From contig JBGVIL010000086.1 of NCBI GenBank assembly GCA_045123185.1, forward strand, positions 1-64,000: a stretch of DNA of 64,000 nucleotides. The letters run 5' to 3'. Positions 35,354 through 43,481 of this stretch are shown in pieces. The stretch's first letter is position 1; the number at the start of each line of letters is the position of its first letter. Made by a program: the position numbers and the translations under genes. The notes below the pieces were generated by a model that was given only the letters and a program-made list of their open reading frames with translations, had not been told where the DNA came from and did no database searches. The stretch comes from UBA1231 sp045123185 (GTDB lineage: Bacteria; Bacillota_I; Bacilli_A; ML615J-28; CAG-313).

Positions 35354-37003
35354 ATGGCAACAAAGAATTTGTTTTTGAATGCATTGGCAAGTAAGGATAC
35401 TGTAACTTTGAATGGTGCTATTTCTAATAGTACTACTAATTCAGTATTGGTAGACCAATTTGGTACAGCAGCGAATTATAGAAATCGTCCAATTGAAAAG
35501 GTTTTTGAAGACCAAGAACTTTTGTGGATGGATAATAATGAAATGTCAGTACGTTTCCCATTTTATCTTCGTATGGTTACTAGAAAGGTGAAGGTACATA
35601 ATAATTTTGTAACTGATAATGTACAAAATGGTCAAGGTGTACGTGATGAATCTTTTAAGCGTTTACTTTGGTTTGCAAAAAATCAATCTAATATTTTTTA
35701 TCAAAATATTTGGTTGTTACCTATGGTTGGTTCATGGAAAGATTTATGGACTATTATGTTCTATGATATTTCTATGGATATCAATTCAATTGATAGAAAA
35801 GTAATCTATGAATTGATTAAGCAAGGTATTGCTTGTGAAGAACATATTGAACTCATTAAGAAGTTCATGCCAAGAATTAAGTCAAAGTCAAAATTGACTA
35901 CTGATTGGACAAGAATCACAAACCAATTAGCAAAAGAATTTGCTGAATATTTAGGAATTTCTGCTAAAGAATATAATAAATTTAAAGCAAGTGGTACTGC
36001 GCATGAATTTCAAAAGTTAATTTGTTCAAAAGAATATGATAAGATTAATTGGAATTTAATTCCAGGTCGTGCATTAAATCTTATTGCAAATTCTAAATTT
36101 TTGACAAATCATAATTTGGAAGAAGAATATGTAAAGTGGTTAATGGAACAACCTACTGCAAAATTTACTGGATATGTTTATGAACTTGCAAAACAAGTTC
36201 GTGATAATATTGGATATAATTTTTGGGGTGGTAATGGTGATGATTTAACTAAACTTCCATTACATAAGAGAGTTACCATTGATAAGCAGTTTGATGAATT
36301 AATCAAAAAGGCTAAAGAAAATGGTAAAATTACTGAAAATGTATGGTGCGCACTTGATACATCTGGAAGTATGAATTCTTTAACATCATGTGGTGTTTCA
36401 GCATTTGATATTGGTACAGCATTGGGTGTATTCTTTTCAACATTGAATGAAGGTTCTTTTCATAAGAATGTTATCATGTTTGATAATGTTTCACGTGTTA
36501 AGCAATTAAATGGTTCATTTAGTGAAATGTTGACACAGATTCCATATAATGCAATGGGTGGTACAAATTTCCAAAGAGTTGTTGATGAAATTTGTAGAAT
36601 TAGACGTACTAATCCAAATATTCCATTGGAAGATTATCCTTCTACTTTATTGGTAGTAAGTGATATGGGTTTCAATCCAACTATGGATTGGAGATATCAA
36701 CGTGATGAAGTGGTTGAACAGACAAATTATGAGGCTATGAAATCCAAGTTGTATGGATGTTTCCCTACTGAATTTGTTGACAATATGAAGTTCATTTGGT
36801 GGAATGTTTCTAGTGGATTAAATGATTTCCCAAGTCAAATTAGCGATGGTGGTACATATCTTTTTAGTGGATATGATGGAAGTATCATTAATATGCTTTT
36901 AGGCGAAGAAGTTAAGCCTAATGAGCCTAAGAAGCAAAAGACTATGATGGAAATGGTTCTTGAAGCATTGAATCAAGAAATTTTGCAGCAAGTTAAGTTG
37001 TAA
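35354..37003 (+). CDS. Ro60/TROVE-like protein (DUF2828-type) with C-terminal vWA
   Basis: 549 residues. The N-terminal two thirds are helical repeats (RFPFYLRMVTRKVKVHNNF, then LLWFAKNQSNIFYQNIWLLP) like the HEAT-type ring of Ro60 and DUF2828 proteins. From about 325 a vWA domain has WCALDTSGSMNS (MIDAS DxSxS), MGGTNFQRV (Thr) and LLVVSDMGF (Asp). Ro60 homologues bind misfolded or Y-type small RNAs and steer RNases. In the phage it may act in RNA handling. The exact family (TROVE versus DUF2828) needs a profile search. It has its own promoter and terminator, and its codon use suggests high expression. Confidence 0.65.
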   Translation: MATKNLFLNALASKDTVTLNGAISNSTTNSVLVDQFGTAANYRNRPIEKVFEDQELLWMDNNEMSVRFPFYLRMVTRKVKVHNNFVTDNVQNGQGVRDESFKRLLWFAKNQSNIFYQNIWLLPMVGSWKDLWTIMFYDISMDINSIDRKVIYELIKQGIACEEHIELIKKFMPRIKSKSKLTTDWTRITNQLAKEFAEYLGISAKEYNKFKASGTAHEFQKLICSKEYDKINWNLIPGRALNLIANSKFLTNHNLEEEYVKWLMEQPTAKFTGYVYELAKQVRDNIGYNFWGGNGDDLTKLPLHKRVTIDKQFDELIKKAKENGKITENVWCALDTSGSMNSLTSCGVSAFDIGTALGVFFSTLNEGSFHKNVIMFDNVSRVKQLNGSFSEMLTQIPYNAMGGTNFQRVVDEICRIRRTNPNIPLEDYPSTLLVVSDMGFNPTMDWRYQRDEVVEQTNYEAMKSKLYGCFPTEFVDNMKFIWWNVSSGLNDFPSQISDGGTYLFSGYDGSIINMLLGEEVKPNEPKKQKTMMEMVLEALNQEILQQVKL

Positions 37004-37005
37004 AA

Positions 37006-37040
37006 TGTTTTAGGGAGATATATTTTAATCTCCCTAAACA
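37006..37040 (+). terminator. Rho-independent terminator
   Basis: TGTTTTAGGGAGAT pairs with ATCTCCCTAAACA (one bulge), followed by a T-run. A promoter (ttttttctatatttttgcattg, about 37073-37094) follows for the 37116 gene. Confidence 0.75.
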
Positions 37041-37115
37041 TTTTTTAACTAAAATTTGTTTGTTAAATATGTTTTTTTCTATATTTTTGCATTGTTATTT
37101 AAATGGTAATAACTT

Positions 37116-37289
37116 ATGTATTATAAGAAGAAATGTAAGAAAAAGAAGAAGAAATGTTTGGGTGGTACTTATAGATATAGCAAATCTTGTAAAGCATTTG
37201 GTGGTTTAACATCAAGTGAAATGGAGGCTTTATGTGGTAGTGTTCAAATTAGAGAAAAAAAATATAAAGTTATATTAACAGTTTATTAA
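37116..37289 (+). CDS. Small Lys/Cys-rich basic protein
   Basis: 57 residues, starting MYYKKKCKKKKKKCLGGTYR. The first 15 residues are almost all Lys/Cys. The rest has a short hydrophobic end (YKVILTVY). A good promoter lies 20-40 bases upstream. No family recognised; strongly basic and could bind nucleic acid. Confidence 0.5.
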   Translation: MYYKKKCKKKKKKCLGGTYRYSKSCKAFGGLTSSEMEALCGSVQIREKKYKVILTVY

Positions 37290-37300
37290 GATAAAATATT

Positions 37301-37741
37301 ATGTTATATTTTGAATTAAATAGAATGATTTTGGATGCTATGCGTTAAAAAGATAATGATAGAGTAAACATTTTGCGTCTTATCAAGAATGAATTGGTAA
37401 GAAAGGAAAAGGATGGTGTTACTATTAATGATTCAGTAGAAGCAACTGTGTTAAATAAAATGGTATCTCAACGTGAAGATTCAATTGAACAATTCACCAA
37501 GGCTAATAGAATGGATTTGGTTGAAAAGGAAACAATTGAATTGAATTTGTTAAAAGAATATGCGCCTAAAGCAACTTCAATTGAAGATATTGAAGTTAAA
37601 GTAAAGAATATTATTAATTCATTTGGTGAAGGTTATGTTCTTTCAATGAAAGATATGAAAACAGTAATGAATGGTGTGAAATCAGTTTATCCTACTGCAA
37701 ACAGTAAAGATATTTCAGATATTTTTAGAAAAATGCTTTAA
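37301..37741 (+). pseudogene. YqeY/GatB-like protein with an in-frame TAA near the N-terminus
   Basis: Read through, this frame gives about 146 residues that match YqeY: ELNRMILDAMR, then a TAA at 37346-37348, then KDNDRVNILRLIKNELVRKE, SQREDSIEQFTKANRMDL and EKETIELNLLKEYAPK. The stop falls exactly in the conserved AMKAKDKxRLxxLR region, so the sequence was clearly one gene. A shorter product could start at TTG 37373 (122 residues), losing the first helix. YqeY resembles the tRNA-binding tail domain of GatB. This is a nonsense mutation, a sequencing error or readthrough. Confidence 0.7.
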
Positions 37742-37778
37742 TTTAATATTTATTACTTGTATAATATAGGTAATAGAT

Positions 37779-38009
37779 ATGAAAATAATAAAAGAAGATA
37801 TGACGTTTAGTGAGATATTAGATGAATTAAAGAGTGGAATGTGTGTTAGACGTGCTGCATGGCATTGTAATAAGTTTATTGTTAAACAGAATGATGCTGA
37901 TATTCCTAATAGTGTAGTACCTAATATGCAATCATTACCACAAGAGGCAAAAAAGTTAATTAGAACTAAAAATTTGGAATATAGGAATCAATGTTTGATG
38001 TGTATTTAA
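37779..38009 (+). pseudogene. DUF2829/Tad2-like protein, N-terminal part (interrupted)
   Basis: 76 residues. MTFSEILDELKSGMCVRRAA and WHCNKFIVKQ match the start of DUF2829 proteins (MTFxEALxxLKxGxxVxRxxW). The family's C-terminal end (ADDW) is missing: the frame stops after QCLMCI. A fragment with YVPNWNDIFADDWMVV lies at 39533-39661, beyond a TnpB gene. Tad2 phage proteins of this family sequester the Thoeris signalling molecule. Family assignment is from motif memory. The gene looks disrupted, though the short form could still be made. Confidence 0.55.
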
Positions 38010-38074
38010 TAGTAAATAAATAATTTGAACATTTTTTAACATTTTTGGAAAAATAAGAAGAAAGAAAATTAAAA

Positions 38075-38290
38075 ATGGAGAGTAAGTTTAAGATTGGTGA
38101 CATATTTTGTGAAAAATATAGTCGTGATACAGTACCATTGAAAGTTACCGAAATTATATATAGGAATGGTTTAATAGAACCAGAGTATGTATTAAAACCT
38201 ATTAGGTATAATGTCGATGATAAAATAACGTTGGGTGATGATGCACTTGATGAATTATATTGGTTGGTAAAAAATGTTAATAGCAATTAA
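38075..38290 (+). CDS. Small unknown protein, 3' end overlapped by tnpB
   Basis: 71 residues. KFKIGDIFCEKYSRDTVPLK resembles the first strand pair of small SH3-like (KOW-type) phage proteins. The last codons overlap the tnpB start by 17 bases. The C-terminus (LVKNVNSN) may have been replaced by the element's left end, because the frame after the element (EIDNEQICSSFNRLYYIG) could be its original tail. It has a promoter-like region upstream (aacatttttaac..tttttgg). Confidence 0.45.
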   Translation: MESKFKIGDIFCEKYSRDTVPLKVTEIIYRNGLIEPEYVLKPIRYNVDDKITLGDDALDELYWLVKNVNSN

Positions 38291-39413
38291 AATAAGATTA
38301 TATCCGAATAGTATACAAGCAACACAAATCAATAAGTTGCTTGGGTGTTATCGTGTGGTATATAATCAGTGTCTTGCTCGAAAAATAAAATCTTACGAAG
38401 AAAATAAATTATCTGAAAATAGAACAACATTAGGACATTTTGTTCATCATGAATTATTGAAAGATGATAATTTTGTTTGGTTAAATGAACAAAATACCAA
38501 AGTTCTTAAACAAGCAGTTATAGATATGTTAACAGCATATAAGAACTTCTTCGAAAGACATATTGGTTATCCTAAATTTAAAAGTAAGAAAGACAATAAG
38601 CAATCTTGTAGGTTTGAACTTGGAGCAATATCTAAGCGAAATGTTTATACTGATTATAAGTTATCTCTTGCTAATATAAAGAATGTAAAATTCAGATGTA
38701 ATAAAAAATACGCTGAGTATCTACAGAAACATAAAGATAATATTAGACAAGCAACACTATCTAAATTGCCATGTGGAGAATATTGGTTATCGATTCTTGT
38801 TGATGGAGATTTAAATAGAGTTCCCAAGCAAACAAAAGAATGTGTTGGTATAGATTTGGGTATAAAGGATTTTGTTGTTACAAGTGATGGGGAAGTTTTT
38901 GATAATCTTCATTTTAAGAAAAATGAAAGTCAAAGAATCATAAGATTACAAAAACAGTTATCACGTAAACAGAAAGGTTCAAATAATAGAAACAAAGCAA
39001 GAATAAAACTTGCTAAAGCATATAAGAAAATAACTGATAAGAAACAATACTATTTGCATCAAATAACCAATTATTTGATTGATGAAAACCAAGTCATCTG
39101 TATGGAGGATTTGAATGTAAAAGGAATGTTACGAAACCATAAACTTGCTGATAGTATACAAGAACTTAATTTTGGTGAATTCAGAAGAATGATTGGATAT
39201 AAAGCAAAATGGTATGGTAGGCATTTAGTGTTTGTTGACAGATTTTATCCTTCGAGTAAGACATGTAATGAATGTGGTTATGTAAATAAGGGATTGAAAT
39301 TATCTGATAGAGTATGGATATGTCCTGATTGTGGAAAGATAATAGAGAGGGATTACAATGCTGCATTGAATATACTTGATGAAGGGAAAAGAATTTTGTT
39401 ATTAGAGAAATAA
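38274..39413 (+). mobile_element. tnpB: IS200/IS605-type TnpB (RNA-guided nuclease), no TnpA
   Basis: 379 residues, complete. The N-terminal OrfB start has IRLYPNSIQATQINKLLGCY and VVYNQCLARK. RuvC motifs are VGIDLGIKDFVV (Asp), VICMEDLNVKGM (Glu) and ERDYNAALNIL (Asp). Between the last two is a four-cysteine zinc finger (CNECGYVN ... CPDCG). No tnpA is present. TnpB cuts DNA next to its target motif using an omega RNA read from the element's right end, helping the element persist. It lies between two parts of what look like a Tad2-like gene. Confidence 0.9.
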
Positions 39414-39522
39414 GTTGTATATTTGCAACAATAGGTATCAGTCGTACCGAATTTACGCTTGTGGACTATCCAACTATGGATGAACTTGAAATATACTAAA
39501 AAGTAGTGATAGGTTGAATCAA
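39414..39522 (+). ncRNA. Candidate omega RNA / right end of the TnpB element
   Basis: The stretch just after tnpB is non-coding and structured: GGTA...TACC hairpin (ggtatcagtcgtacc near 39433), then gtggactatccaactatggatgaac. It ends near ggttgaatcaag. TnpB omega RNAs start inside the 3' end of tnpB and run to the element's right end, with the guide taken from flanking DNA. Boundaries are my estimate. Confidence 0.45.
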
Positions 39523-39532
39523 GAAATTGATA

Positions 39533-39661
39533 ATGAACAAATTTGTTCAAGTTTTAATAGACTGTACTATATTGGAAACTACAATTAAGGCCACTAATTA
39601 TGTTCCTAATTGGAATGATATTTTTGCTGATGATTGGATGGTGGTAGAAAATGAATTTTAA
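39533..39661 (+). pseudogene. DUF2829/Tad2-like C-terminal fragment
   Basis: 42 codons from ATG 39533; the frame stays open back to 39518. TNYVPNWNDIFADDWMVVEN matches the C-terminal end of DUF2829 proteins (..Y-P-x-x-x-D-[IL]-x-A-[DE]-D-W). The segment KKLIMNKFVQVLID overlaps in sense with the KKLIRTKNLEYRNQCLM end of the N-terminal part at 37779, so a simple clean break does not fully explain the junction. A terminator follows. Confidence 0.5.
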
Positions 39662-39669
39662 TAAAATTT

Positions 39670-39716
39670 AACCTAGATAATTTGTTTATCTAGGTTTTTT
39701 TATATATTTTTGTATA
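39670..39716 (+). terminator. Terminator fused to promoter (CCTAGA type)
   Basis: AACCTAGATAA pairs with TTATCTAGGTT (39670-39696), followed by a T-run. The run continues into tatatatttttgta, a -7 box for the 39740 gene. The same arrangement recurs at 41831 and 42863. Confidence 0.75.
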
Positions 39717-39739
39717 AGAAATATTAAATAAATAAAATT

Positions 39740-40183
39740 ATGGTAACAATATCAATAATTGATAATAAAAATATATTTGATACTCAATGTGATGTAATTG
39801 TTAATACAATTAATTGTGTTGGTGTTATGGGTAAGGGTATTGCGTTAGAAATGAAAAATAGATATCCGTTTATGTTTGAAAAATATAAAGAATTTTGTGA
39901 AAAAGGTTTAATTGATATTGGTAAGTTATGGTTATGGAAAAGTGGTGATAAGGATATATTAAATTTCCCAACAAAAAAACATTGGAAGGATAAATCAGAA
40001 TATTCTTATATTGAGGATGGTATGAAAAAGTTTATTGAAACTTATAAAGATAAAAATATTAAATCAATTGCTTTTCCGATGTTAGGTTGTAGTAATGGTG
40101 GTTTAAATAGGGAAATTGTTTTGGAAATAATGACAAAATATTTGATTAAATGTAACAATTTAATTGTTGAAATATATGGATAA
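39740..40183 (+). CDS. DarG-like macrodomain protein
   Basis: 147 residues, a single macrodomain. CDVIVNTINCVGVMGKGIAL with EMKNRYP is the first ligand loop (GVMGKGIA is the DarG/ALC1-like form). ILNFPTKKHWKDKSEYSYI with EDGMKKF is the NFPTKxHW block typical of DarG. SIAFPMLGCSNGGLNREIV is the second ligand loop. DarG-type macrodomains remove ADP-ribose from thymidine in DNA and neutralise DarT. A phage stand-alone copy could protect its DNA against host DarTG. It overlaps the next gene by 8 bases. Confidence 0.85.
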   Translation: MVTISIIDNKNIFDTQCDVIVNTINCVGVMGKGIALEMKNRYPFMFEKYKEFCEKGLIDIGKLWLWKSGDKDILNFPTKKHWKDKSEYSYIEDGMKKFIETYKDKNIKSIAFPMLGCSNGGLNREIVLEIMTKYLIKCNNLIVEIYG

Positions 40184-40733
40184 TAATTTAATTATTAAAA
40201 TTTTTTATAGATATTTGAAGAATAATAATCTTTTTCATTTATATTATAAACTTTTTTACATTAAAAATAATAGGATATTTAAAGCATTATTAAAGAATGG
40301 TTATACTTCTTCATTATATAATCATATATTATTAAAAAATGATGAAAGTTTAAGTTATTTTAATATTAATTTAAGAGAATGTGTTGCTAAGTTTTATAAT
40401 AAAATATATTATTTAAATAACTATTCCATTTACATTTATGATATAAAGAATCATGATAAATTATCAAAATATTTAGATGATAATGGATTAATATGGGGAA
40501 GCAGAACTATATATAGTGAAAAGGATAATAGACGAAATATACCAAGAGGGTATAAATATTATATTTTAATTAATAAGGAAGGTCATATTTATTTTGGTTC
40601 ATATTATGATGAAATTGAAATTAAAGTAAAAGATGATTTTGCTATTAAATTAAAAGAAGAAGACTTTTATGAATATTGGGAAAAAAATAAAAAAGAAATA
40701 TATAATAATTTAGTTAAAGATTTAAATGGATAA
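40176..40733 (+). CDS. Unknown protein, paralogue family A (copy 1)
   Basis: 185 residues from ATG 40176. It has a shared C-terminal half with the genes at 42921 and 44583: LSKYLDDNGLIWGSRTIY, then HIYFGSYYDEIEIK, and EEDFYEYWEKNKKEIYN. The N-terminal half is helical and less similar among the three. No domain recognised. It overlaps both the macrodomain gene and the radical SAM gene by a few bases, so the three form one operon. Confidence 0.6.
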   Translation: MDNNLIIKIFYRYLKNNNLFHLYYKLFYIKNNRIFKALLKNGYTSSLYNHILLKNDESLSYFNINLRECVAKFYNKIYYLNNYSIYIYDIKNHDKLSKYLDDNGLIWGSRTIYSEKDNRRNIPRGYKYYILINKEGHIYFGSYYDEIEIKVKDDFAIKLKEEDFYEYWEKNKKEIYNNLVKDLNG

Positions 40734-41814
40734 AATAGATACATTTGAAGGTTTAAATGTTTCATCTAAATTTGCTATATGTGGATTACCAATTAGAGTT
40801 GATACATATAAAACTTGTAGTTTTAATTGTCAATATTGTTTTTCAAATAATAGGAAAATAATGGAATTTAAAAAAGAGTTACAAGTTGCAAATTTAAAAT
40901 CAATTGAAACTAGGTTAGATAGAATATTTAATAAGCGTGACATTAAAGAAGATAATTTTTTAGATAAATTAATATCAAATGAAATTACATGGCATTGTGG
41001 TGGTATGTCTGACCCATTTCAACCTATTAATGAAGAATTAAAAGTAACAAATAATATGATTGATATTACTAATAAATATGGTATATCAATATTATTTTCA
41101 ACAAAATCAGATACAGTTCATAATTCAAATATTAACCCTAAATTACATACATTTCAATTATCAGTAACAAATGTAAATAATAATAAGGATTTAGAACCAA
41201 ATGTACCATTAATTGGAAATAGATTAAGATTCTTTAATGAATTAAAAAAAGAAGGTTTTAAAGTTGGTATTAGAATTCAACCATGTATTCCAACAATATC
41301 AACATTGGATATTGTTAAAATGTTTGAAGGTGCTGACCATTTTACAATTGAAGGAATTAAAATTGTTCCACAAAATATAGAACAAAAAGAATACATATAT
41401 AATGTATTAAAATTAAAAAAAGAAGATTTCACACAAAAAGGTTTATTAACTTTAAAAAGCAATATTAGAGAAAAATTATACGAACCTTTTATTGATTATT
41501 TTGTTAACAACAATATAAGTTATTCTATTTCAGATAATGATTTAAGATGTTTATCAAATAATTTATGTTGTTGTGGTGATAAATTAGTTAATAAATCAAC
41601 ATCATTTAATACAACATCAATGATAATGAAATATGGTAAGGATTATACATTAGATAATGTATTAAATGAAATAAACGAATATGGTATTGGAAATTGTAAA
41701 TGTAAACATTTATTTACTTCTAATAGAACAAATGGTTGTGTAAGTGTTGAGGATTTTTATAAGGAACGATTTGATAAGAAAAGTTCTCCATTTTCCCCAT
41801 TATTTCAAAAATAA
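40726..41814 (+). CDS. Radical SAM protein
   Basis: 362 residues. CSFNCQYCF at about residues 32-40 is the CxxxCxxC [4Fe-4S]-SAM motif. GMSDPFQPINE and RIQPCIPT further along fit a TIM-barrel radical SAM enzyme of the SPL/Rv2578c-like type. C-terminal cysteines (NNLCCCGDK and GNCKCKHLF) may bind an extra cluster. Spore photoproduct lyase-type enzymes repair DNA, so DNA or nucleotide chemistry is plausible for a phage; the substrate is unknown. Start at 40726 overlaps the previous stop. Confidence 0.75.
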   Translation: MDKIDTFEGLNVSSKFAICGLPIRVDTYKTCSFNCQYCFSNNRKIMEFKKELQVANLKSIETRLDRIFNKRDIKEDNFLDKLISNEITWHCGGMSDPFQPINEELKVTNNMIDITNKYGISILFSTKSDTVHNSNINPKLHTFQLSVTNVNNNKDLEPNVPLIGNRLRFFNELKKEGFKVGIRIQPCIPTISTLDIVKMFEGADHFTIEGIKIVPQNIEQKEYIYNVLKLKKEDFTQKGLLTLKSNIREKLYEPFIDYFVNNNISYSISDNDLRCLSNNLCCCGDKLVNKSTSFNTTSMIMKYGKDYTLDNVLNEINEYGIGNCKCKHLFTSNRTNGCVSVEDFYKERFDKKSSPFSPLFQK

Positions 41815-41830
41815 AAAATTAACAATATTT

Positions 41831-41875
41831 AACCTAGAATATTTTTTTATTCTAGGTTTTTTTATTATATTTGTT
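41831..41875 (+). terminator. Terminator fused to promoter (CCTAGA type)
   Basis: AACCTAGAATA pairs with TATTCTAGGTT, followed by a T-run. It continues into tttttttattatatttgtt, a -33/-7 promoter for the 41901 gene. Confidence 0.75.
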
Positions 41876-41900
41876 ATACTTATTTTAAAGTTGTTATAAT

Positions 41901-42854
41901 ATGTTATTAAGATTAAAAGAAGAAGATTTATTAAATATAATAAATAATACAGTTACTGAAAGTATTAATCATATTAATAAAGAATTAAATGAAAATGTTA
42001 AAACATTGACTGAATCTTATTTGTCTAATAAAATTGGTGAAAATTTAAAAAAAGAATTAAATGAATTTATTAATGAACATGGAATTGATTATGATAAATT
42101 AAATAAAACTGTAGCATTTAATCCAAATCATCAAGAAGGTGTTAATACTAATGACCCTTGGAATCCCAAACCAATTTATAATGAAGTTGATGGTTATAAA
42201 ATAATATCAATATTTGAAAGAGAAAAAACTGATGATAGACAAGATGGTAATCCATTAATTTATGCTTTAAAAGGTAAATATAGTTGGGTTTTTAAAAATC
42301 CATCTTATGATTATTTTTCATTATTAAGAAGGTTTGTTGCTGTATGTAAAGAATTAAATGAAGAATATGATGTAATTATAACAACACCATCATCTAATTC
42401 GTTAAATACTGAAATATTACATAGGATAATTAAATTAATTCCACATAATATACATTTTGAACGATTTTTTTGTAAATATAATGCTCAAGATGTATATGAT
42501 ATAACAATGGATTCAATGTTATTTAATAAATATTTTGAAGGTAAGGAATTGGAAAATGCCATATATAATTTTGAAATGGCTATTGAAAGAATGAATGTTG
42601 AAAATAATGGTGTTTTTTCGTATAAATATTTACCTTCTTATTTAAGACCAATATTGAGTAATTCAATGTATGTTAATAAAGATGTGTTGAATGATGAAAA
42701 AGTAAATGAATTAATTAATGGTAAGAAAATTTTAGTTATAGATGATACAGTTACTAGTGGTAAAACAATATCGGATTCTGCTGATGCTTTAAAGTCAGTA
42801 TTTAATCCACAAAGTATTACATTTTTAACTTTATTTTCACCGTTGAAAAATTAA
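41901..42854 (+). CDS. Phosphoribosyltransferase-like protein
   Basis: 317 residues. KILVIDDTVTSGKTISDSA at about 274-292 is the PRPP-binding loop of type I phosphoribosyltransferases. The N-terminal 60 residues form a helical extension (LLNIINNTVTESINHINKEL) of the kind shared by several unrelated proteins here. The middle has YDVIITTPSSNSLNTEI, a typical strand-loop before the PRTase core. Stand-alone PRTases with a DNA-uptake (ComF-like) or nucleotide-salvage role are known; the base substrate is not evident. Confidence 0.7.
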   Translation: MLLRLKEEDLLNIINNTVTESINHINKELNENVKTLTESYLSNKIGENLKKELNEFINEHGIDYDKLNKTVAFNPNHQEGVNTNDPWNPKPIYNEVDGYKIISIFEREKTDDRQDGNPLIYALKGKYSWVFKNPSYDYFSLLRRFVAVCKELNEEYDVIITTPSSNSLNTEILHRIIKLIPHNIHFERFFCKYNAQDVYDITMDSMLFNKYFEGKELENAIYNFEMAIERMNVENNGVFSYKYLPSYLRPILSNSMYVNKDVLNDEKVNELINGKKILVIDDTVTSGKTISDSADALKSVFNPQSITFLTLFSPLKN

Positions 42855-42862
42855 CAATATTT

Positions 42863-42907
42863 AACCTAGAATATTTTTTTTATTCTAGGTTTTTTTATTA
42901 TCTTTGT
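42863..42907 (+). terminator. Terminator fused to promoter (CCTAGA type)
   Basis: AACCTAGAATA pairs with TATTCTAGGTT. It is followed by tttttttattatctttgtgg, a promoter. It is nearly identical to the element at 41831, including the upstream ttaacaatatt. Confidence 0.75.
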
Positions 42908-42920
42908 GGTATAAATAATA

Positions 42921-43481
42921 ATGATTATGAATTTATTAAAGAAATATTTAACAAGGGAATTAAAAAATAATGATTTATATATAATATTTCATACAATAAT
43001 ATATAATGATAAAGAATTACAAATATTATATAGAAATTTATATACAGAATCATTTTTTAGAAGATTTAAAAATGAATATAAACGTGAAAAACTTTTAAAG
43101 ATAAGTGGAAATAATTCAAGCATAATAGATAAATTAATAAATATTATTGATAATGTTTATAATAAATTTTTTAATTTAGGTGTTTTTACACATAGAGAAA
43201 AAATAATATATAATATAAATTATGATACATTGTCTAAATATTTAGATGATAATGGCTTAGTTTGGCAAACACATCAAAAATTTAGTTCAGTTAAGCCTTT
43301 TAGTTTATTAAATGATAAATTTTATCTTAGAGTTAATAGTAGAGGAACTATAACATATGGTTATTGTGAAGATGATAAGATGTTTTATTTTGAAAAAGCA
43401 TTAAGTGAAAAAGAATTTTACGAATATTGGGAGAATTATAAGAAAGAATTTAATAATAAAATTAAAAAATGTTATGAGTGA
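42921..43481 (+). CDS. Unknown protein, paralogue family A (copy 2)
   Basis: 186 residues; ATG 42927 is also possible. The C-terminal half repeats the family pattern: LSKYLDDNGLVWQTHQKFS, TITYGYCEDDKMFYF, EKEFYEYWENYKKEFNN. The N-terminal half is helical and basic (LLKKYLTRELKNNDLYIIFH). It overlaps the methyltransferase gene by 8 bases (ATG 43474). Function unknown. Confidence 0.6.
   Translation: MIMNLLKKYLTRELKNNDLYIIFHTIIYNDKELQILYRNLYTESFFRRFKNEYKREKLLKISGNNSSIIDKLINIIDNVYNKFFNLGVFTHREKIIYNINYDTLSKYLDDNGLVWQTHQKFSSVKPFSLLNDKFYLRVNSRGTITYGYCEDDKMFYFEKALSEKEFYEYWENYKKEFNNKIKKCYE

Noticed and set aside
38274..39413. TnpB as a second CRISPR effector
   Set aside because: There are no repeats near it, it has typical OrfB length and motif spacing, and a transposon-like right end follows.
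38007..39560. Group I intron or IStron explanation for the insertion in the Tad2-like gene
   Set aside because: No P, Q, R or S core elements are visible beside tnpB, unlike the clear set in dnaK. A plain TnpB element fits better.
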